A stretch of 64,000 bases of DNA, from positions 4,528,501 to 4,592,500 of the forward strand of contig OX419761.1 of the NCBI GenBank assembly GCA_948567375.1. Direction: 5' to 3'. The stretch is from Lunularia cruciata (taxonomy: Eukaryota; Streptophyta; Marchantiopsida; Lunulariales; Lunulariaceae). Positions 45,443 to 57,311 of the stretch are shown here, piece after piece. The translations under genes were made by a program, and so were the position numbers. Each line of letters opens with the position of its first letter. Position 1 is the stretch's first letter. The notes beneath the pieces are model-generated. The model made no database searches, was not told the DNA's origin, and was given only the letters and a program-made list of their open reading frames with translations.

Positions 45443-46934
45443 CTAACAAATCGCACTGTGGAACTGCCACGACGACACCCCATGATTGGGAGACAAACGA
45501 ATAATCTGCTCGTACATCTTCAATGATAAACTGCACCTCTGCGTTACTCCGGTAGGCTTCTTGATCCAGTATCCCTTCATGATTGGAAATAATATACAGT
45601 GTATGTCGTGTACAATCATGGTCAATTTGTTACCATCAATTTTGACCATGGACAACTGAGAGTCGCCACAACCAATTCTTCAAGTCAATCGGGAAGTAGA
45701 GTTCCTAGATTGACTTGCAAGTCGACCTATGCACGGATACCGCCGGCGTGCTGCTGGATGAAACTCCCACAATTGAATTGTCCAAGCTGCTGCTCTCGAG
45801 TGCACGTGGATGAAGTAATAGCTATAGGAAGTATTATAAGTTTGAGTTCCACTGGTGCCGGACTAGATTGCAAGCCATGAACGTACGCTACGATAGCCAC
45901 GCAATGCATCCTCGTGTCTGAAGGAAGCAATTTCAAGGATGTTGGTATAAACCCTCCTATCGATGTGCGTGATTATTCTCTTCTTGAACACGGGAAAGCC
46001 TAGCTTGTTAAGAGTATAAGTTAGATGGCCCGCATCTACTTTTGAATTCCTGGCTTTGAGAGTCCCCTTGCACAACCAGGCCCATACTCAGATTTGCAAA
46101 GTACTAATCCTGAACATCGAAGATCCTGGTGATCGATAATCCTCAATAAAGCTAGTGGTATGGCTCACAATATCCACCCCAAGTGCCGTTACTTGAGTTC
46201 AGTTGCAACCTACTTAGAGGAAATGGCTCAGCCAAAGAGTTACCATAAGTGCGCCTGAAAGATAGAGTGAGATCAGCATGTAGAACAACATGCTCTACAG
46301 AAAGTCTCATACCATCTGATTATCTCCTACTCAGCTATTCGAGGGCGTTGGAACGAGATTTTGGTAAATTACACTAGGGGAACTAAGTTCCCAGAAACCC
46401 GGGGACCAACTTCCATTCCATTCTTCGAGGAACTGTACTTAAAATTGCAACTCCCATCATGAACGAATCCCTCTGTACGGTGCTGTATCTCCTGAAGCAT
46501 CAAATCCGACGCAGCAGAGAAGGGTATCTGATTCACCGTTTTCACAGGAAGGCTGAACGGGATCCAAAAGAAAGTATGACTTCCCTTGCTTAGCGCCAGA
46601 ACCGACTGGATAGCTTCCCGTTTCATCATGCTAGTTCAGAACAGCATGATCGATGCCGATGTGAATGAGCAATTTGATAAAACATAAGTGGAAGTTTATG
46701 TCCAACAGAAGTCCGTCACTGGATCTAGGGTCTCAAATTCGCAGAATAGTGTATATTAGTCCTAAACTCAAGGTTTAGTAATCTGACCTGTTCAGGAACA
46801 TCAAGGGTCGTGGTAAACGTCGTTCGACGAGAACCTTTACACACAAACCAATCGGGCTTATCCTTCAAAACCCAAATATATGAGCACGAAGAGAAAGTCA
46901 GTTCTGAACGCAACGCTGACATCGGTATCCACAC
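45443..46934 (-). CDS. Speculative minus-strand exons, unknown protein
   Basis: Three open stretches look more protein-like than chance. 46934-46789 ends in TLDVPEQ and then a CAG|GTCAGA donor. Near 46610 an AG acceptor leads in phase into SVLALSKGSHTFFWIPFSLP and on to a stop near 46369. 45600-45440 in another frame reads NHEGILDQEAYRSNAEV then VRADYSFVSQSWGVVVAVPQ to a stop. No family is recognised with confidence; the GSHxFxxPFSLP phrase faintly recalls arrestin-like folds. The first stretch begins only 30 bp from the start of the phosphatase gene on the other strand, which argues against both starts being right. Confidence 0.18.
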
Positions 46935-46963
46935 ATGTACAACACTAGTGCTCAGATTTAAGA

Positions 46964-48541
46964 ATGTTGATACGCACGGTATCTTCTTTCATTGCCGCGA
47001 ATTCTATTGAGCATGTACAAGTACCGAACTTGCCCAGACAAAAGCAGGAGAGGTGTCAATTGGGAGAAAACGCCAGCTGCCTACACGCTCAGGGGTTTAA
47101 CTGTGGTCACACAGAGGAATGTAAAACTAAATTAAAAGAAATTCTACATTCGACTGGCAATTCGTGGACGCAAGTGAGAGCAAATCATCAATACAAAGCA
47201 ATGGATGTAGTCAATAGCGAGGGACATGAAAAATTGGCTCCTTGTCGACGTCTGCGTGACTTTTTGGAGACGACTATAAGTTGCCTCCTTCCTCAATCGG
47301 GAGAAATGAAACTTACGTCTGATGTCTCTTGCGACAAAGCTTTAGCGAAGCATCGCCCGTCGGGCGTTCAAGATAAAAAGCCTACGAGTCCTTGGCACCA
47401 TTCGAATATAATCTTCACAACGGACTTTGATGTTACCTGCACAGTTGAAGATACATGTGAGATTCTAGTCCGGACTGCAGAACTGGCAGCCTCGAAGAGA
47501 ACTGCTATTAAGGACCTTGAAACGCCATGGCACCCCAGGATAATTCAGAGAGAGTACGAAGCTGCCATAAATCGACACGCCGAGCGTACGAGGATGGCAA
47601 TTCAAACCTTAGAAAGTCAAGAAGGAGAGTGTGATACGAGCACTTGCTCGCCTCGACGAGGCCGACTGATGGTTTCCGGAAGCCAAGATCAGCGAGAGAT
47701 CACACCGTCCGTTAGACCATTCAATGAGAAAATACGGGAGAGCATTGTATCTGCTGCTGAGAGAGGTGGCCCTTTCAAAGAAGCGGAACTCCGTATGGCT
47801 CTCACAAATCTCGCAATTTTGGAGATCATGTGCAATCAGGATGTGATGGCAGCAGGAGTGCTGAGCGGACCCACTCGAGAAGAGATACGAGCGGCAGCTG
47901 CGCGTGTGCGATTAAGACCCAACTGCCCTGAGGTTTTGCAGCGGTTGGCTGACTCCGGCACAGCCGTTCACATTGTCTCAGCTAACTGGTCTCGAGATCT
48001 CATATTCGGAGGGTTACCCAAGCTGCCAGACGGCAAATTGTTCATTCACAGCACTGACCTTCTATATGACTCTGCGGGTATGTCTCTAGGAATAATGAAT
48101 GGGAGGGTAGTCGATGCATTTGATAAAGAGGAAGTTTTGATAACCCTGAGAAGTATGTATCGAACGACCATGCGGTACAACCTCCAAAGATCGGTATCTG
48201 CATTTCAGTCCCTTGTAGCAAACACTCAGCTCGAGATTGATGAGGAACGTGGTAATGGCGCAAAAATGCTTGTTTATCTCGGTGATAGCCACACAGACCT
48301 TCTTGGATTAATAGAGGCAGATCTGGGCATCGTGATTGGTGCCAACATACTGATGAGACGGATTATGGCACTATATAATATCCAGATTCTTCCTCTCGAT
48401 GAAGCTTCTGCTCGGATTTCTGCGGCACGTTTGTACAACTCGGGATGGAGTTACAGGATGTCAGGTGTCTTGTTCGAAGCTCAGAGTTGGGTCGAGGTGG
48501 AAACGTGCTTGTTTGGCGGCAGTGCAGGCATCCAAAGCTGA
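46964..48541 (+). CDS. HAD-type phosphatase resembling the TH2 (thiamin monophosphate phosphatase) C-terminal domain
   Basis: A 525-residue single-exon protein. From about residue 148 it follows the HAD half of plant TH2, which removes phosphate from thiamin monophosphate: motif I is TTDFDVTCT with Asp154 and Asp156, motif II is VHIVSANWSRDLI with Ser339, the motif III Lys is probably Lys388, and motif IV is YLGDSHTDLLGLIEADLG with Asp441 and Asp445. The tail GWSYRMSGVLFEAQSWVEV also matches the family. Thus the catalytic set is present. Plant TH2 normally begins with a TenA domain; here the first ~147 residues show no TenA features, and I see none upstream. MLIRTVSSFIAANS could act as an organelle presequence. 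The ATG is the first in frame, but an upstream exon is possible. Confidence 0.85.
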   Translation: MLIRTVSSFIAANSIEHVQVPNLPRQKQERCQLGENASCLHAQGFNCGHTEECKTKLKEILHSTGNSWTQVRANHQYKAMDVVNSEGHEKLAPCRRLRDFLETTISCLLPQSGEMKLTSDVSCDKALAKHRPSGVQDKKPTSPWHHSNIIFTTDFDVTCTVEDTCEILVRTAELAASKRTAIKDLETPWHPRIIQREYEAAINRHAERTRMAIQTLESQEGECDTSTCSPRRGRLMVSGSQDQREITPSVRPFNEKIRESIVSAAERGGPFKEAELRMALTNLAILEIMCNQDVMAAGVLSGPTREEIRAAAARVRLRPNCPEVLQRLADSGTAVHIVSANWSRDLIFGGLPKLPDGKLFIHSTDLLYDSAGMSLGIMNGRVVDAFDKEEVLITLRSMYRTTMRYNLQRSVSAFQSLVANTQLEIDEERGNGAKMLVYLGDSHTDLLGLIEADLGIVIGANILMRRIMALYNIQILPLDEASARISAARLYNSGWSYRMSGVLFEAQSWVEVETCLFGGSAGIQS

Positions 48542-49552
48542 CCTTCAATATTCATGGCTTTGACTACAGAAAGGAAGACCATCGTGACTCTACGGGCCTT
48601 CAAAAAGATCAGCTGTCTTATTGTATCTCTAGCTGAAATCGGTTCTATTTGATACTTGTCTTGACTCACAGAAGATTTTATCAGTGGAAGTCTTCTGTAT
48701 AACTATCGCTACGTAGATCTCTTGATGGATTACTGCGGCTTGTCAATAATTGCACATCCAATTTGGTGGCCTCGTCAACTGCGCGTTTCTTAGTAGCTCC
48801 TGGCGACGTACAGATCTACAAAATTCAAATCACCCGTCTCGAAATCCACGACCAAATCTGTAGTAGATGCTGTCCACTTTATAACCAGCTTGAACAAGGA
48901 GAAAGTATCAGCAGTTTCTCGGCGCGCAGTAGAGGAGCATCCATTTTCACAAATCAATCGGGGAGCAAACTATGCTAGGGTCGTTGATCAACTCAAGATT
49001 AAAAGTGGAGTACCAAGGTGTTGTAATAGAAGTGTTACTGATCTTCCATGTGAGTATACGCTCTATCCTGTTCTTACGATGCCTGCGACTGCAATCACCA
49101 GCCGCCAACAAAGACATATAAAGTGACTAAGGCTTCGGTGTATTTCTATAATGGACTTCCACACTCCGGAATTCTGGTAGCTTCTCATCCACACTGCGAG
49201 CTTACGGACTGATTAGGGAAGAATTACTTCTTGTAAGTATCCTCTCCTTAAGTTATTTTGATGTAAGCTTTCAAAAGGGACTGTCCGTAAACTTTTGCTA
49301 AAGCAAGATGTAATTTTCATTCCGTTAAATCTGAAATGACTACCTTACTGGTTCTCTTTTGTAATGAAGTACTGTAAACACTGAACTCCACAGTAAATTA
49401 CTGTGATACTTTTGAAATTGAAACAAATGCAGGGTTGACTGGTGGAAGATGAGACCATTCACCGGTAAGTAGGTAGCTCCGTCCTCTGATGAAAATTGAG
49501 AAACCTAGGAAAGGAGGGGTTGTTGAGCCACCAATAGACAATTACCAAAAGA
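48542..49552. other. 3' flank of the phosphatase gene
   Basis: Probably 3' UTR and spacer. No further gene recognised; short ORFs lack domains. Confidence 0.4.
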
Positions 49553-49639
49553 TGGGGCGAGTGAGGCTCGAACTCACGACCTCCGGATTACTCGCTCTAG
49601 CTATGAGACCGACGCGCTAACCAACTGCGCCACCGCCCC
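49553..49639 (-). tRNA. Elongator tRNA-Met (CAT) with a 13-nt intron
   Basis: Acceptor GGGGCGG/TCGCCCC with discriminator A, D arm GCGC-AGTTGGTTA-GCGC, anticodon loop CTCATA followed by the intron GCTAGAGCGAGTA and then A-TCCGG, T arm GTGAG-TTCGAGC-CTCAC. Intron position one base 3' of the anticodon and its short length match plant tRNA-eMet genes. The weak U31/U39 closing pair is also typical. Confidence 0.95.
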
Positions 49640-50691
49640 TATACGACACAACGCGATGCAAGACTTATTTAAATTATTACTTTGCAAGAAAATGTATAAA
49701 TTTTTTTTCTGAACTCCTAGGTAATTTTTTAAAGATGATGCGAGTCATCCGACGGATCATTATCAGGTTTTCCTGTGGAACATTTCACCGATATTTTCTC
49801 CATAATTTTTTTATTTTTCATTTAATGATTTTGTAAAAGTAGACTATGAGAACAAAACAATATACCATATAATCTTCCTTTAATGACATGGAAAAAATTA
49901 ACACAAAGAGGAGAGGAAAATAGGTTGTTTATCACATGCACATAGAAATTTCATGTTCACGAATGCAAAATATCCACTAGTGATTAAAGATTCCGGAGGA
50001 GAACTATCACTATATAATATTATTTGTGAATTTTGTCTCTATTTGCATCCTTTTAGTTCTCGCTCATATTTGAGTTATGCAAAGAGTACTTTATTAAATA
50101 TGATTAAAATAATAAAATGAATGGCATAAAATTTCTATTAAATAATCTTTTCCCATATCTCAACCAAGAACCTGTTGTTCTATATACATTCTCATATTAA
50201 GTGTTACTTTTCATTTTCATTTTTTTAATCTAAAAATACATTTAAATGGGAGTTTGATGGTGCAGTTCCATTACTCACTATTCATACTTACTCGGATTTC
50301 AAGAAAATACTATATTGGATATTGTAAAGTGGCAATGTATAAATATTACTCAAAATTTACAGAGATTAATAAGAGCCTTCAGAATCTAAACAATAGGGAT
50401 AAAATTATCAAAATGTCATAACTCATATTGAAAGTGGATTTCATTTTTGATCACATTTTAAACACTGTACTCATTTAAAACTTGATTGCTAGTATATATA
50501 AAATATTATTATGAACTTGATTGGAGTGGAAAGGTTAATATGAGGGACACTTCTTAACAAAACTAAGAAAGTAACCGTCCAAATTTAGATTCAAGGTTGT
50601 ATTATTTTAGTGCATGGGTTTTGATAAGATTACCATGACTGTAAAATGCTCATCAAAGAGCTTATTAATATGAGGTGTTTGAATTCCAAGA
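49640..50691. other. AT-rich spacer, no gene recognised
   Basis: Strongly AT-rich, no ORFs of note. Confidence 0.35.
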
Positions 50692-51398
50692 AGATTTAGA
50701 GAACTAAAAAATTCCAACTATCATTATATGAGTTATGATTTTGAAGTCAAAATTCAGTCTTGATATTGAAATTCTCCCAATTAAACATCTGGTACTGATT
50801 TTTTAACTGAAATTCTTGATCAGATTTTTCTGATTCCACTATGTGAATTCTCTTGGATCTGGTTAATGTATCATTGCAACTCATGGATCATAATTCAATC
50901 ATCAAGATATGAATGTTATATTTGAGTCTTAGATTGGTTATGTTATAACAAAATATTATGTATAGGGTCAAGGTCTATAGATCATCTCATTATTTGTATT
51001 AAAACTCAATTGATAGATTGATATAAAAAAATATTCCTAATTCAAAGGAACTTTCCAAGTCCTCTATTGGATTCTCAAAGCACCTTTAAAATTGATTCCT
51101 ACATATGTAGTGTTAAAGGTTTATTTTAGGTAGTCAAGATATATTTGGATTTCTTCTTACAATAGCTTAAAATATCCCTATACATCAACACACTATGTAG
51201 GTTTAATAGTTGGAAACCCTTCTTTAATACATAATAAGAACTCAAGATGCAAGAATATTAGAAAAATCCTATCAAGAATTTTCAAATAAAAGTTAATAAC
51301 ATATGCTTAATTGGGAGAATTTCAATATCAAAATTGAATTTTGACTTCAAAATCATAACTCATAAAATGATACTAAAAATTTTTAGTTCTCTAAATCT
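50692..51398. repeat. Large imperfect inverted repeat (about 145-bp arms)
   Basis: The left arm 50692 to about 50837 begins AGATTTAGAGAACTAAAAA and contains ATGAGTTATGATTTTGAAGT and GATATTGAAATTCTCCCAA. The right arm, about 51252-51398, is its reverse complement with scattered mismatches. The spacer is about 415 bp and has no ORF. It could be a foldback element, a MITE pair or a hairpin-RNA locus. Confidence 0.75.
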
Positions 51399-51516
51399 AC
51401 ATTCATATCTATTATTATGATTAAATAATAATCCATGAGTTGCAACAAGCCATTGACCATAATAATTTCCCCTTTATGAAACTATTTTACACTCTCGTCT
51501 TTCCATTGTACAACTT

Positions 51517-51521
51517 GATGG
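51517..51521. repeat. Target-site duplication of copy C, left
   Basis: GATGG before the left LTR compares with GATGA at 63377-63381 after the right LTR (4 of 5 match). Confidence 0.65.
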
Positions 51522-51955
51522 TGTAAACGACCAAGACCGAGGAGAGAAATAGGAGAATGGAAGCTCACGTTGGGACACTTGGTTGGGACACTTGAATGAA
51601 GGAAACTAAAAATGCCTAGCATGAGCTTCACCTTTTGTATTTATATGGTGCATACAAGGCTCTTGAGAAGCTTCTCAGGAAGCTTCCTTGAGACACTTTA
51701 TTGGAGTGCAAGCCAACTTGGAAGCTTTTCAAGAAGCTTCCTTCTAGAAGTTACTTGTTTGGCGTGCAAGCTAAGTTAGTTAGAAGCTTCTAGAAGCTTC
51801 TTTCTAGAAGCTACCTACTTGGAGTGCAAACTAAGTTAGTCTGGAAGCTTCCCAAGAGGCTTCCTTGATACATTTAGAATATTCTAGGCTAATTTGGCCT
51901 ATTTGCTACTTTGTTAGCCCTAACCAACTTTGTCGCTAAACTCCATATTGTTACA
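51522..51955 (-). repeat. 3' LTR of copy C
   Basis: 434 bp. Perfect four-unit GAAgcTTCtaGAAgcTTC at 51783-51800. Contains a 13-bp duplication (GTTGGGACACTTG twice, about 51569-51594). Confidence 0.92.
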
Positions 51956-53270
51956 TATTCCCCCACCACTAGTTGGTGACATCCTCATTGCAAATGAAGC
52001 TCCGAACTCCTAGATGGCCACTTGTGCATTCTGGAGATGAGAAAGAGTTTCCCATGTGGCATCATGAAGGGGATACCCTTTCCAAATGACCTTGTATTTT
52101 GTATGTTGTTGATGGCCTTGTTAAGTATGGTGATGCGCAAGGATACGATCAACTTTGTACTCCTCATGATCATTGATAGGGACAAGAGAAGGAGGAGGTT
52201 GGACTCAAGAGGAAAAAGAAGATGGGTTAGGAACAAAGGGTTTCAACTTGGAAACGTGAAAGACAAGATGGATGCGCATATGACAAGGCAAAGCAAGTCG
52301 ATAAGCAACTAGAGAGACAATTTGGGTGACATCAAAGGGTCTTATTCAATTAGGTGCAAGTTTACAAACTTGGGTATCAAGTGGGAGAAGGAGGTTATTG
52401 GATGAGAGCATGACCTTATCACCAACTTGAAAGTTGAGATCATGATGATGGTGATCCGCATATTGTTTTTGCCAATTTTGAGCAACAAGGAGATGAGATT
52501 TGGCTTGTTGGAGGGATTGGGAGATGGTGGTCAAGAAGGTGGAAGTATGAGGGACATGAGATGGAGAAGGAGCAAGAAAGGAATCTGAAACAAGTGAGTC
52601 TTGGCCAAAATTAAGAAAGAAAGGAGAGAATCCAATGCTTGCCTATTTATAATTATTGTATACAAACTCCGCAATTGCAAGACATTAATCTCAATTGGTA
52701 TGGTGAATGTTGATGAAGGCACAAAATATAGGCCAAGGTATAATTTTCACGTTCAATTTGTCCATCAATTTGAGGATGATAGGCCATGGACAAAGTAAGC
52801 TTGATGCCGAGTATCTAGAAGAGTGCTTGCCAAAATTTCCCAATGAAGCAAGGATCACAATTAAAGATGAGTACATATGGTATCCCCACGATGTTTAAAT
52901 ACATTGTTGAAGTAGATCTATGCCAAGGTTGGAGCATCCACAATATTAATTGTTGGTGCCAAATGGATTTGCTTACTAAGCTTATCCACAAACACCGCAA
53001 TTTTTGTGTGACCTTGCTTTGTCTTGGGCAAGAAGGTGATGAGATCTAAGCTCACATATTCCTAACAAGTAGATGGAATAGAGAGTGGTTGAAGGAGTCT
53101 ACTTGGTTTCTGTTACTAGCCTTGTTAAATTGGCAATTCTCACACGATCAGACAAACTCCCAAACATCTTGTGCCATGTTGGGCTACCACTATTGGCATT
53201 GGAGTGTACCCAAGGTCTTGCCCACACCCATGTGACCAACAACTGGTAAATCATGTGCTTCTTGAAGGTG
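51956..53270 (-). pseudogene. Copy C chromodomain and integrase, decayed
   Basis: Minus-strand fragments of integrase and the C-terminal segment (NLLLPLDTQVCKLAPN at 52346-52534) and chromodomain are recognisable by comparison with copy B, but many stops and frame changes interrupt them. The polypurine tract here is degraded to GGTGGGGGAATA. Confidence 0.8.
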
Positions 53271-53272
53271 CA

Positions 53273-55135
53273 TTAGTTAGAGATCACCTTTGGTTGGAAC
53301 ATAGATTTGGTCCTCATGGGATAGAAGGCCTTCCTTGAAGGAGAAGGTGTTGTACTCCTTGTTGCATGTTGCAAGATGACCATGTACCATCTAGAAGAAG
53401 GGATCTTGTTGTAGAAATGACCAAAACTTGTTTGGACCTTGGAGTCAATTGACACCGTCATAATTGTCATCGTGATGAGAGGAAGAGACTTCAAATAAAG
53501 TCGTCATGATAGTGCATCAAGGATGACATGGAACCGACCTGGTTTGTACTCAAGTTTGATGTCAAACAATTGGAATTGCTCCTCCCATTGATGATGTTGA
53601 CTCTTCATGTGTTCCAAGTGTAAGGTTTGCAACAATGGTTTGTGATCAGTTTACATGACCATTTTTTTCCCAAGAGGTAATGCCTCCATACCTTGGTGTC
53701 ATATATCATTGCAAGTTGTTCCTGATCTTGAGTAGAGTAATTTCTTTCAGCTGTATTTAGTCTACAAGACACAAAGGCAATGGGATGCAATCCATTTGGG
53801 AATTTCTATTGCAACATGGCTCCAATTGCAAAGTTAGAAGCATCAAAATCAACCACACAAGGTAGTTGAGGATCATATGGTTGAAGAATGGGTCTTGAAG
53901 ACACCATATGTTTCAACTTCTGGAATGCTTCTTTGTGCTTGGCAGTCCATTGAAAGTTTGAGTTCTTCTTCCAAGAGGTCAGTCAATGGTGCAGCCACAT
54001 GAACATAATAGTGGATGAACCGTCTGTAAAAATTGACCAATCCATTAAATGCCCATACATTTGTAGTACCTTTTGGAGTATGCCAATTAGTAATGGCCTT
54101 GATTTTTCCTCTTCCATCTTAATCCCCTCCAATGAGATCTTGTGATCCAACAAGGTAACTTCCTTATGCCAAAAGGCACACTTTGACTTCTTGCAATAAA
54201 ATTTCCATTGTCGTAGTCGTTTTAGGATTTCTTGCACGTAATTCACATGTTCTGCCTTTGTCTTGCTATAGATTAAGATATCATTCAAGAACACCACCAT
54301 ATACCGATCTAATAGTCCATCCAACACCCAATGCATCTGATACATGAAGACTACTGGAGCATTAGTGAACCCAAAAGGTAGAACTCTCCACTCAAAATGC
54401 CCATACCTTGTGCAAAAGGTAGTCTTTTGCACACCCTCCCTATCAATGTGGATTTGCTAATAGCCGCTATGAAGATTTAACTTGGAGAAGTATTGTGCTC
54501 CATTCAATTGATCAAGCAAATCATTGATCTGAGATAAGGGATATCCATTCTTCACTATTTTCTCATTGAGGCTACAATAATGAATACAAAAATGAAGTCC
54601 TCCATCCTTCTTCAGAACAAATAATATCGGTGCTCCCCAAGAAGAGGTACTATGTTGTAGAAAATTCTTCTCTAACAACTCCATAAGTGTTATTTGCAAC
54701 TCCTCCAACTCCTTTGGTGAGAGTTGATAGATTGGTCTACTCACTGGAGTACTCACCGGTAATAACTCAATCTTGAAGGGTATATCGTAATTGGGATATT
54801 CAATTGATCAAGCAAATCATTGATCTGAGATAAGAGATATCCATTCTTCATTATTTTCTCATTGAGGCTACGATAATCAATACAAAAATGAAGTCCTCCA
54901 TCCTTCTTCAGAACAAATAATATCGGTGCTCCCCAAGAAGAGGTATTATGTTGTAGAAAATTCTTCTCTAACAACTCCATAAGTGTTATTTGCAACTCCT
55001 CCAACTCCTTTGGTGAGAGTTGATAGATTGGTCTACTCACTGGAGTACTCACTGGTAATAACTCAATCTTGAAGGGTATATCGTAATTGGAGGGTAATCC
55101 CTTCTCTAGATCATCTTGAAACACATCCACAAACT
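53273..55135 (-). pseudogene. Copy C RT and RNase H with an internal duplication
   Basis: 54432-53983 carries LPFGFTNAPVVFM and then FLNDILIYS, so the first Asp of the catalytic LDD pair is Asn. RNase H sequence (CRLNTAERNYSTQDQEQLAM) is at 53790-53605. The pre-RT/finger segment is present twice, at 54457-54756 and 54753-55130, through a 296-bp tandem duplication. Confidence 0.85.
54502..55092 (-). repeat. 296-bp tandem duplication in copy C RT
   Basis: Unit 1 is 54502-54797 and unit 2 is 54798 to about 55092, both starting ATTCAATTGATCAAGCAAAT on the plus strand. The units differ at only a few positions by eye. The second unit keeps [11 protein letters not shown] where the first reads FCIHYCSLNEK. 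Confidence 0.92.
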
Positions 55136-55238
55136 CTTAAACTATTTGATCAACCATCACTTGATGAGGCTCTTGACCCTCCTTAGATTGTCCTTGTGCA
55201 ATCGGCTTGATCCACACCCCAAAAATAGACTCATCTTT

Positions 55239-55425
55239 CTCCAAAGCTTACTCTATGGTTGCCTCACGAACAAAATTCTCATCTAAGGACTCATCTCTCT
55301 TCAAGGCTTGCTCCATGGATACTTTCCTAGCAAACTTCCCATCTTGGAACTCATCTACCTTCAAAGCTTGCTCTATAGCTATCTTCTTGACAAACTTCCT
55401 ATCTTGGGATTGACTATTCTTAGAT
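55239..55425 (-). repeat. 60-bp linker repeats in copy C
   Basis: About three units of the (Q)DGKFxxKVxxEQALKxDE type between protease and RT. Confidence 0.7.
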
Positions 55426-55444
55426 GTCTTACTTAGAGGTGCCA

Positions 55445-55860
55445 AACAACCTAATCGGAAATTCCTACCTTGGTGGTGTACTTGAATTTATTGCTGGGTC
55501 CAATCAAATTGAAACTTATGACGTTCAAGCCAAGGTAGTCCTAGAATGACATTGTAGTGTAGAGGTGCCACTACAAACCTTATACACTCCAAATACTCCT
55601 TCCAATCTTGAAGGTAAGAAGATGCAAGGTACGGAATGCAAAACCCTTTCTACCATCTGCCATCATCAATCTACTTCTAATTATTGGCTTGATAGGAATA
55701 TCCAATTCCTTTACTACTTGCATAGACATGCAATTCTTTGAACTTCTAGAATCAACCAAAATCCTACAACCCCAATTAGATATCATATCTTGCAAGTGAA
55801 GCAAACTTGCATTAGTCAAGCCTTCAATCCCATTGGAACTATCAAGCTCCCAATAGGCGG
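55445..55860 (-). pseudogene. Copy C aspartic protease remnant
   Basis: CRILVDSRSSKNCMSMQV replaces the DSGSS active site of copy A with DSRSS. The downstream part is frameshifted. Confidence 0.75.
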
Positions 55861-55899
55861 CTCAAAATCTCCTATTGGGATTCCTCATTTCCTTGATCA

Positions 55900-56525
55900 T
55901 TCTGCTCCACAAACTCCATCTGGATGACTTGTCAAGATTGCATATTCTTGAGTGGACATTCAACAATACAATGTCCCAATTGGCAACAATAAAAACAACC
56001 ACCATTTTGTCATAATTTTTATAGTGCCAAGTGGTCTTCGTTGGATGAAATCAATCTCCATTGGCACCGGCTCTTCCACCTGTGTGTAATGTATTGGTAG
56101 GTTTTGTGGAGGTGGAGGTCGAGACCAAGTTGTTGCAACCAAGGAATCAAAATGTTTGGCCAACCACATGGCTTTTGCCAAGTGTTGTGGCTCTCACATG
56201 GTTACCCCTTATTTGGTTCTTGACTTCAAGCTCCTCACAATTGATCTAGAGCTTCACGTTTCAATATATCTAGAATTTGCATGATGATGTTTTGGAATTA
56301 CGTGATGTAACTTCTTACAAAGCCAATCTGTTTCTTGCCTTTGAATACCTTTAGAGAATCAGATTCAATCTTCTCCTTCTTGAACTAGTACACTCTCTAC
56401 GTGCTCTTGTCGTCAATGATCTCATTCATCCAACAATCTAGTAAGGTGTTCAGTTTTTTGCTACATAGCAATGATAACCTCAAGCATTGTTGCCATGGTT
56501 GTTTCTCTATCATGCCACCTCTAAT
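55900..56525 (-). pseudogene. Copy C gag remnant, internally deleted
   Basis: Only parts of the zinc-knuckle region (56181-55960) and N-terminal fragments remain. Compared with copy A about 285 bp of the gag core is missing at about 56333 (CTGTTTCTTGCC junction). Confidence 0.7.
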
Positions 56526-56754
56526 CTATCTAATTTATTAACACATAATTGCAACACATCCACCAATCTCCATAAGTTACAATCGGAAGCACCAAGGGTT
56601 CCTCAAATATGGTGATCATATGCAAAAAATCTTGTCCAAAGCGTGAGGTGATGAATTGCATGAAACAATGCTTGGGTAGTACTTGGACACAAAAATCCCA
56701 ATGGTTTGGTAGAAGTGGATTTAGTGGTCCATAAATTCCATCTATCCCATTCAT

Positions 56755-56766
56755 GCTTTGATACTA
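56755..56766 (-). promoter_or_regulatory. Primer-binding site of copy C, decayed
   Basis: TAGTATCAAAGC on the minus strand, 10 of 12 matches to the tRNA-iMet primer complement. Confidence 0.75.
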
Positions 56767-56767
56767 A

Positions 56768-56898
56768 TGTACAAGACCAAGACCAAGGAGAAAAATAGGA
56801 GAATGGAAGCTCATATTGGGACACTTGAATGAAGGAAACTCCAAATGCCTAGCATGAACTTTGGCTTTGGTATTTATAGAGAATATATAAGGCTCTTG
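56768..56898 (-). repeat. 5' LTR of copy C, proximal part
   Basis: Begins TGTACAAGACC and ends ...GGCTCTTG where copy D inserted. Includes the TATTTATA (TATA box, minus) near 56871-56878. The remainder is 63150-63376. Confidence 0.9.
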
Positions 56899-57298
56899 TG
56901 TAACAATATGGAGTTTAGCAATGAAGTTAGTAGTGCTAATGATGTAGCAAATAAGACAAATTAACCTAGAATATTCCAAAAGCATCTAGGAAGCTTCCCA
57001 GCTAGCTTAGCTTGCATTCCAAGTAGGTAGCTTCTAGAAGCTTCCAACTAACTTAGCTTGCATGCCAAGTAAGCAGCTCCTAGAAGGAAGCGTCTTGAGA
57101 AGCTTCCCCATTAACTTGGCTTGCATTCCAAGAAAGCGGCTCAAGGAAGCTTCTTGAGAAGTTTCTCAAGAGCCTTGTATGATCCTTATAAATACAAGAG
57201 CTGAAGCTCATGCTAGGCATTCAAAGTTTTCCCACGTTCAAGTATCCCAATGTGATCTTCCATTCTCCTATTTTTCTCCTCAGTCTCGGTCTTTTACA
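56899..57298 (+). repeat. 5' LTR of copy D
   Basis: 400 bp, TGTAACAATATGG...CTTTTACA. U3 holds TTCtaGAAgcTTC at 57032-57044 and other GAAGCTTC blocks, followed by a TATAAATA box at 57187-57194. Confidence 0.95.
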
Positions 57299-57299
57299 T

Positions 57300-57311
57300 T
57301 GGTATTAGAGC
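57300..57311 (+). promoter_or_regulatory. Primer-binding site of copy D (tRNA-iMet)
   Basis: TGGTATTAGAGC, 11 of 12 matches to the tRNA-iMet complement, one base after the LTR. Confidence 0.88.

Noticed and set aside
45599-46075. Overlapping ORFs on both strands near 45.6-46.1 kb
   Set aside because: Frames on both strands are open for similar lengths with no domain. Only the weak exon-like parts on the minus strand were kept, at low confidence.
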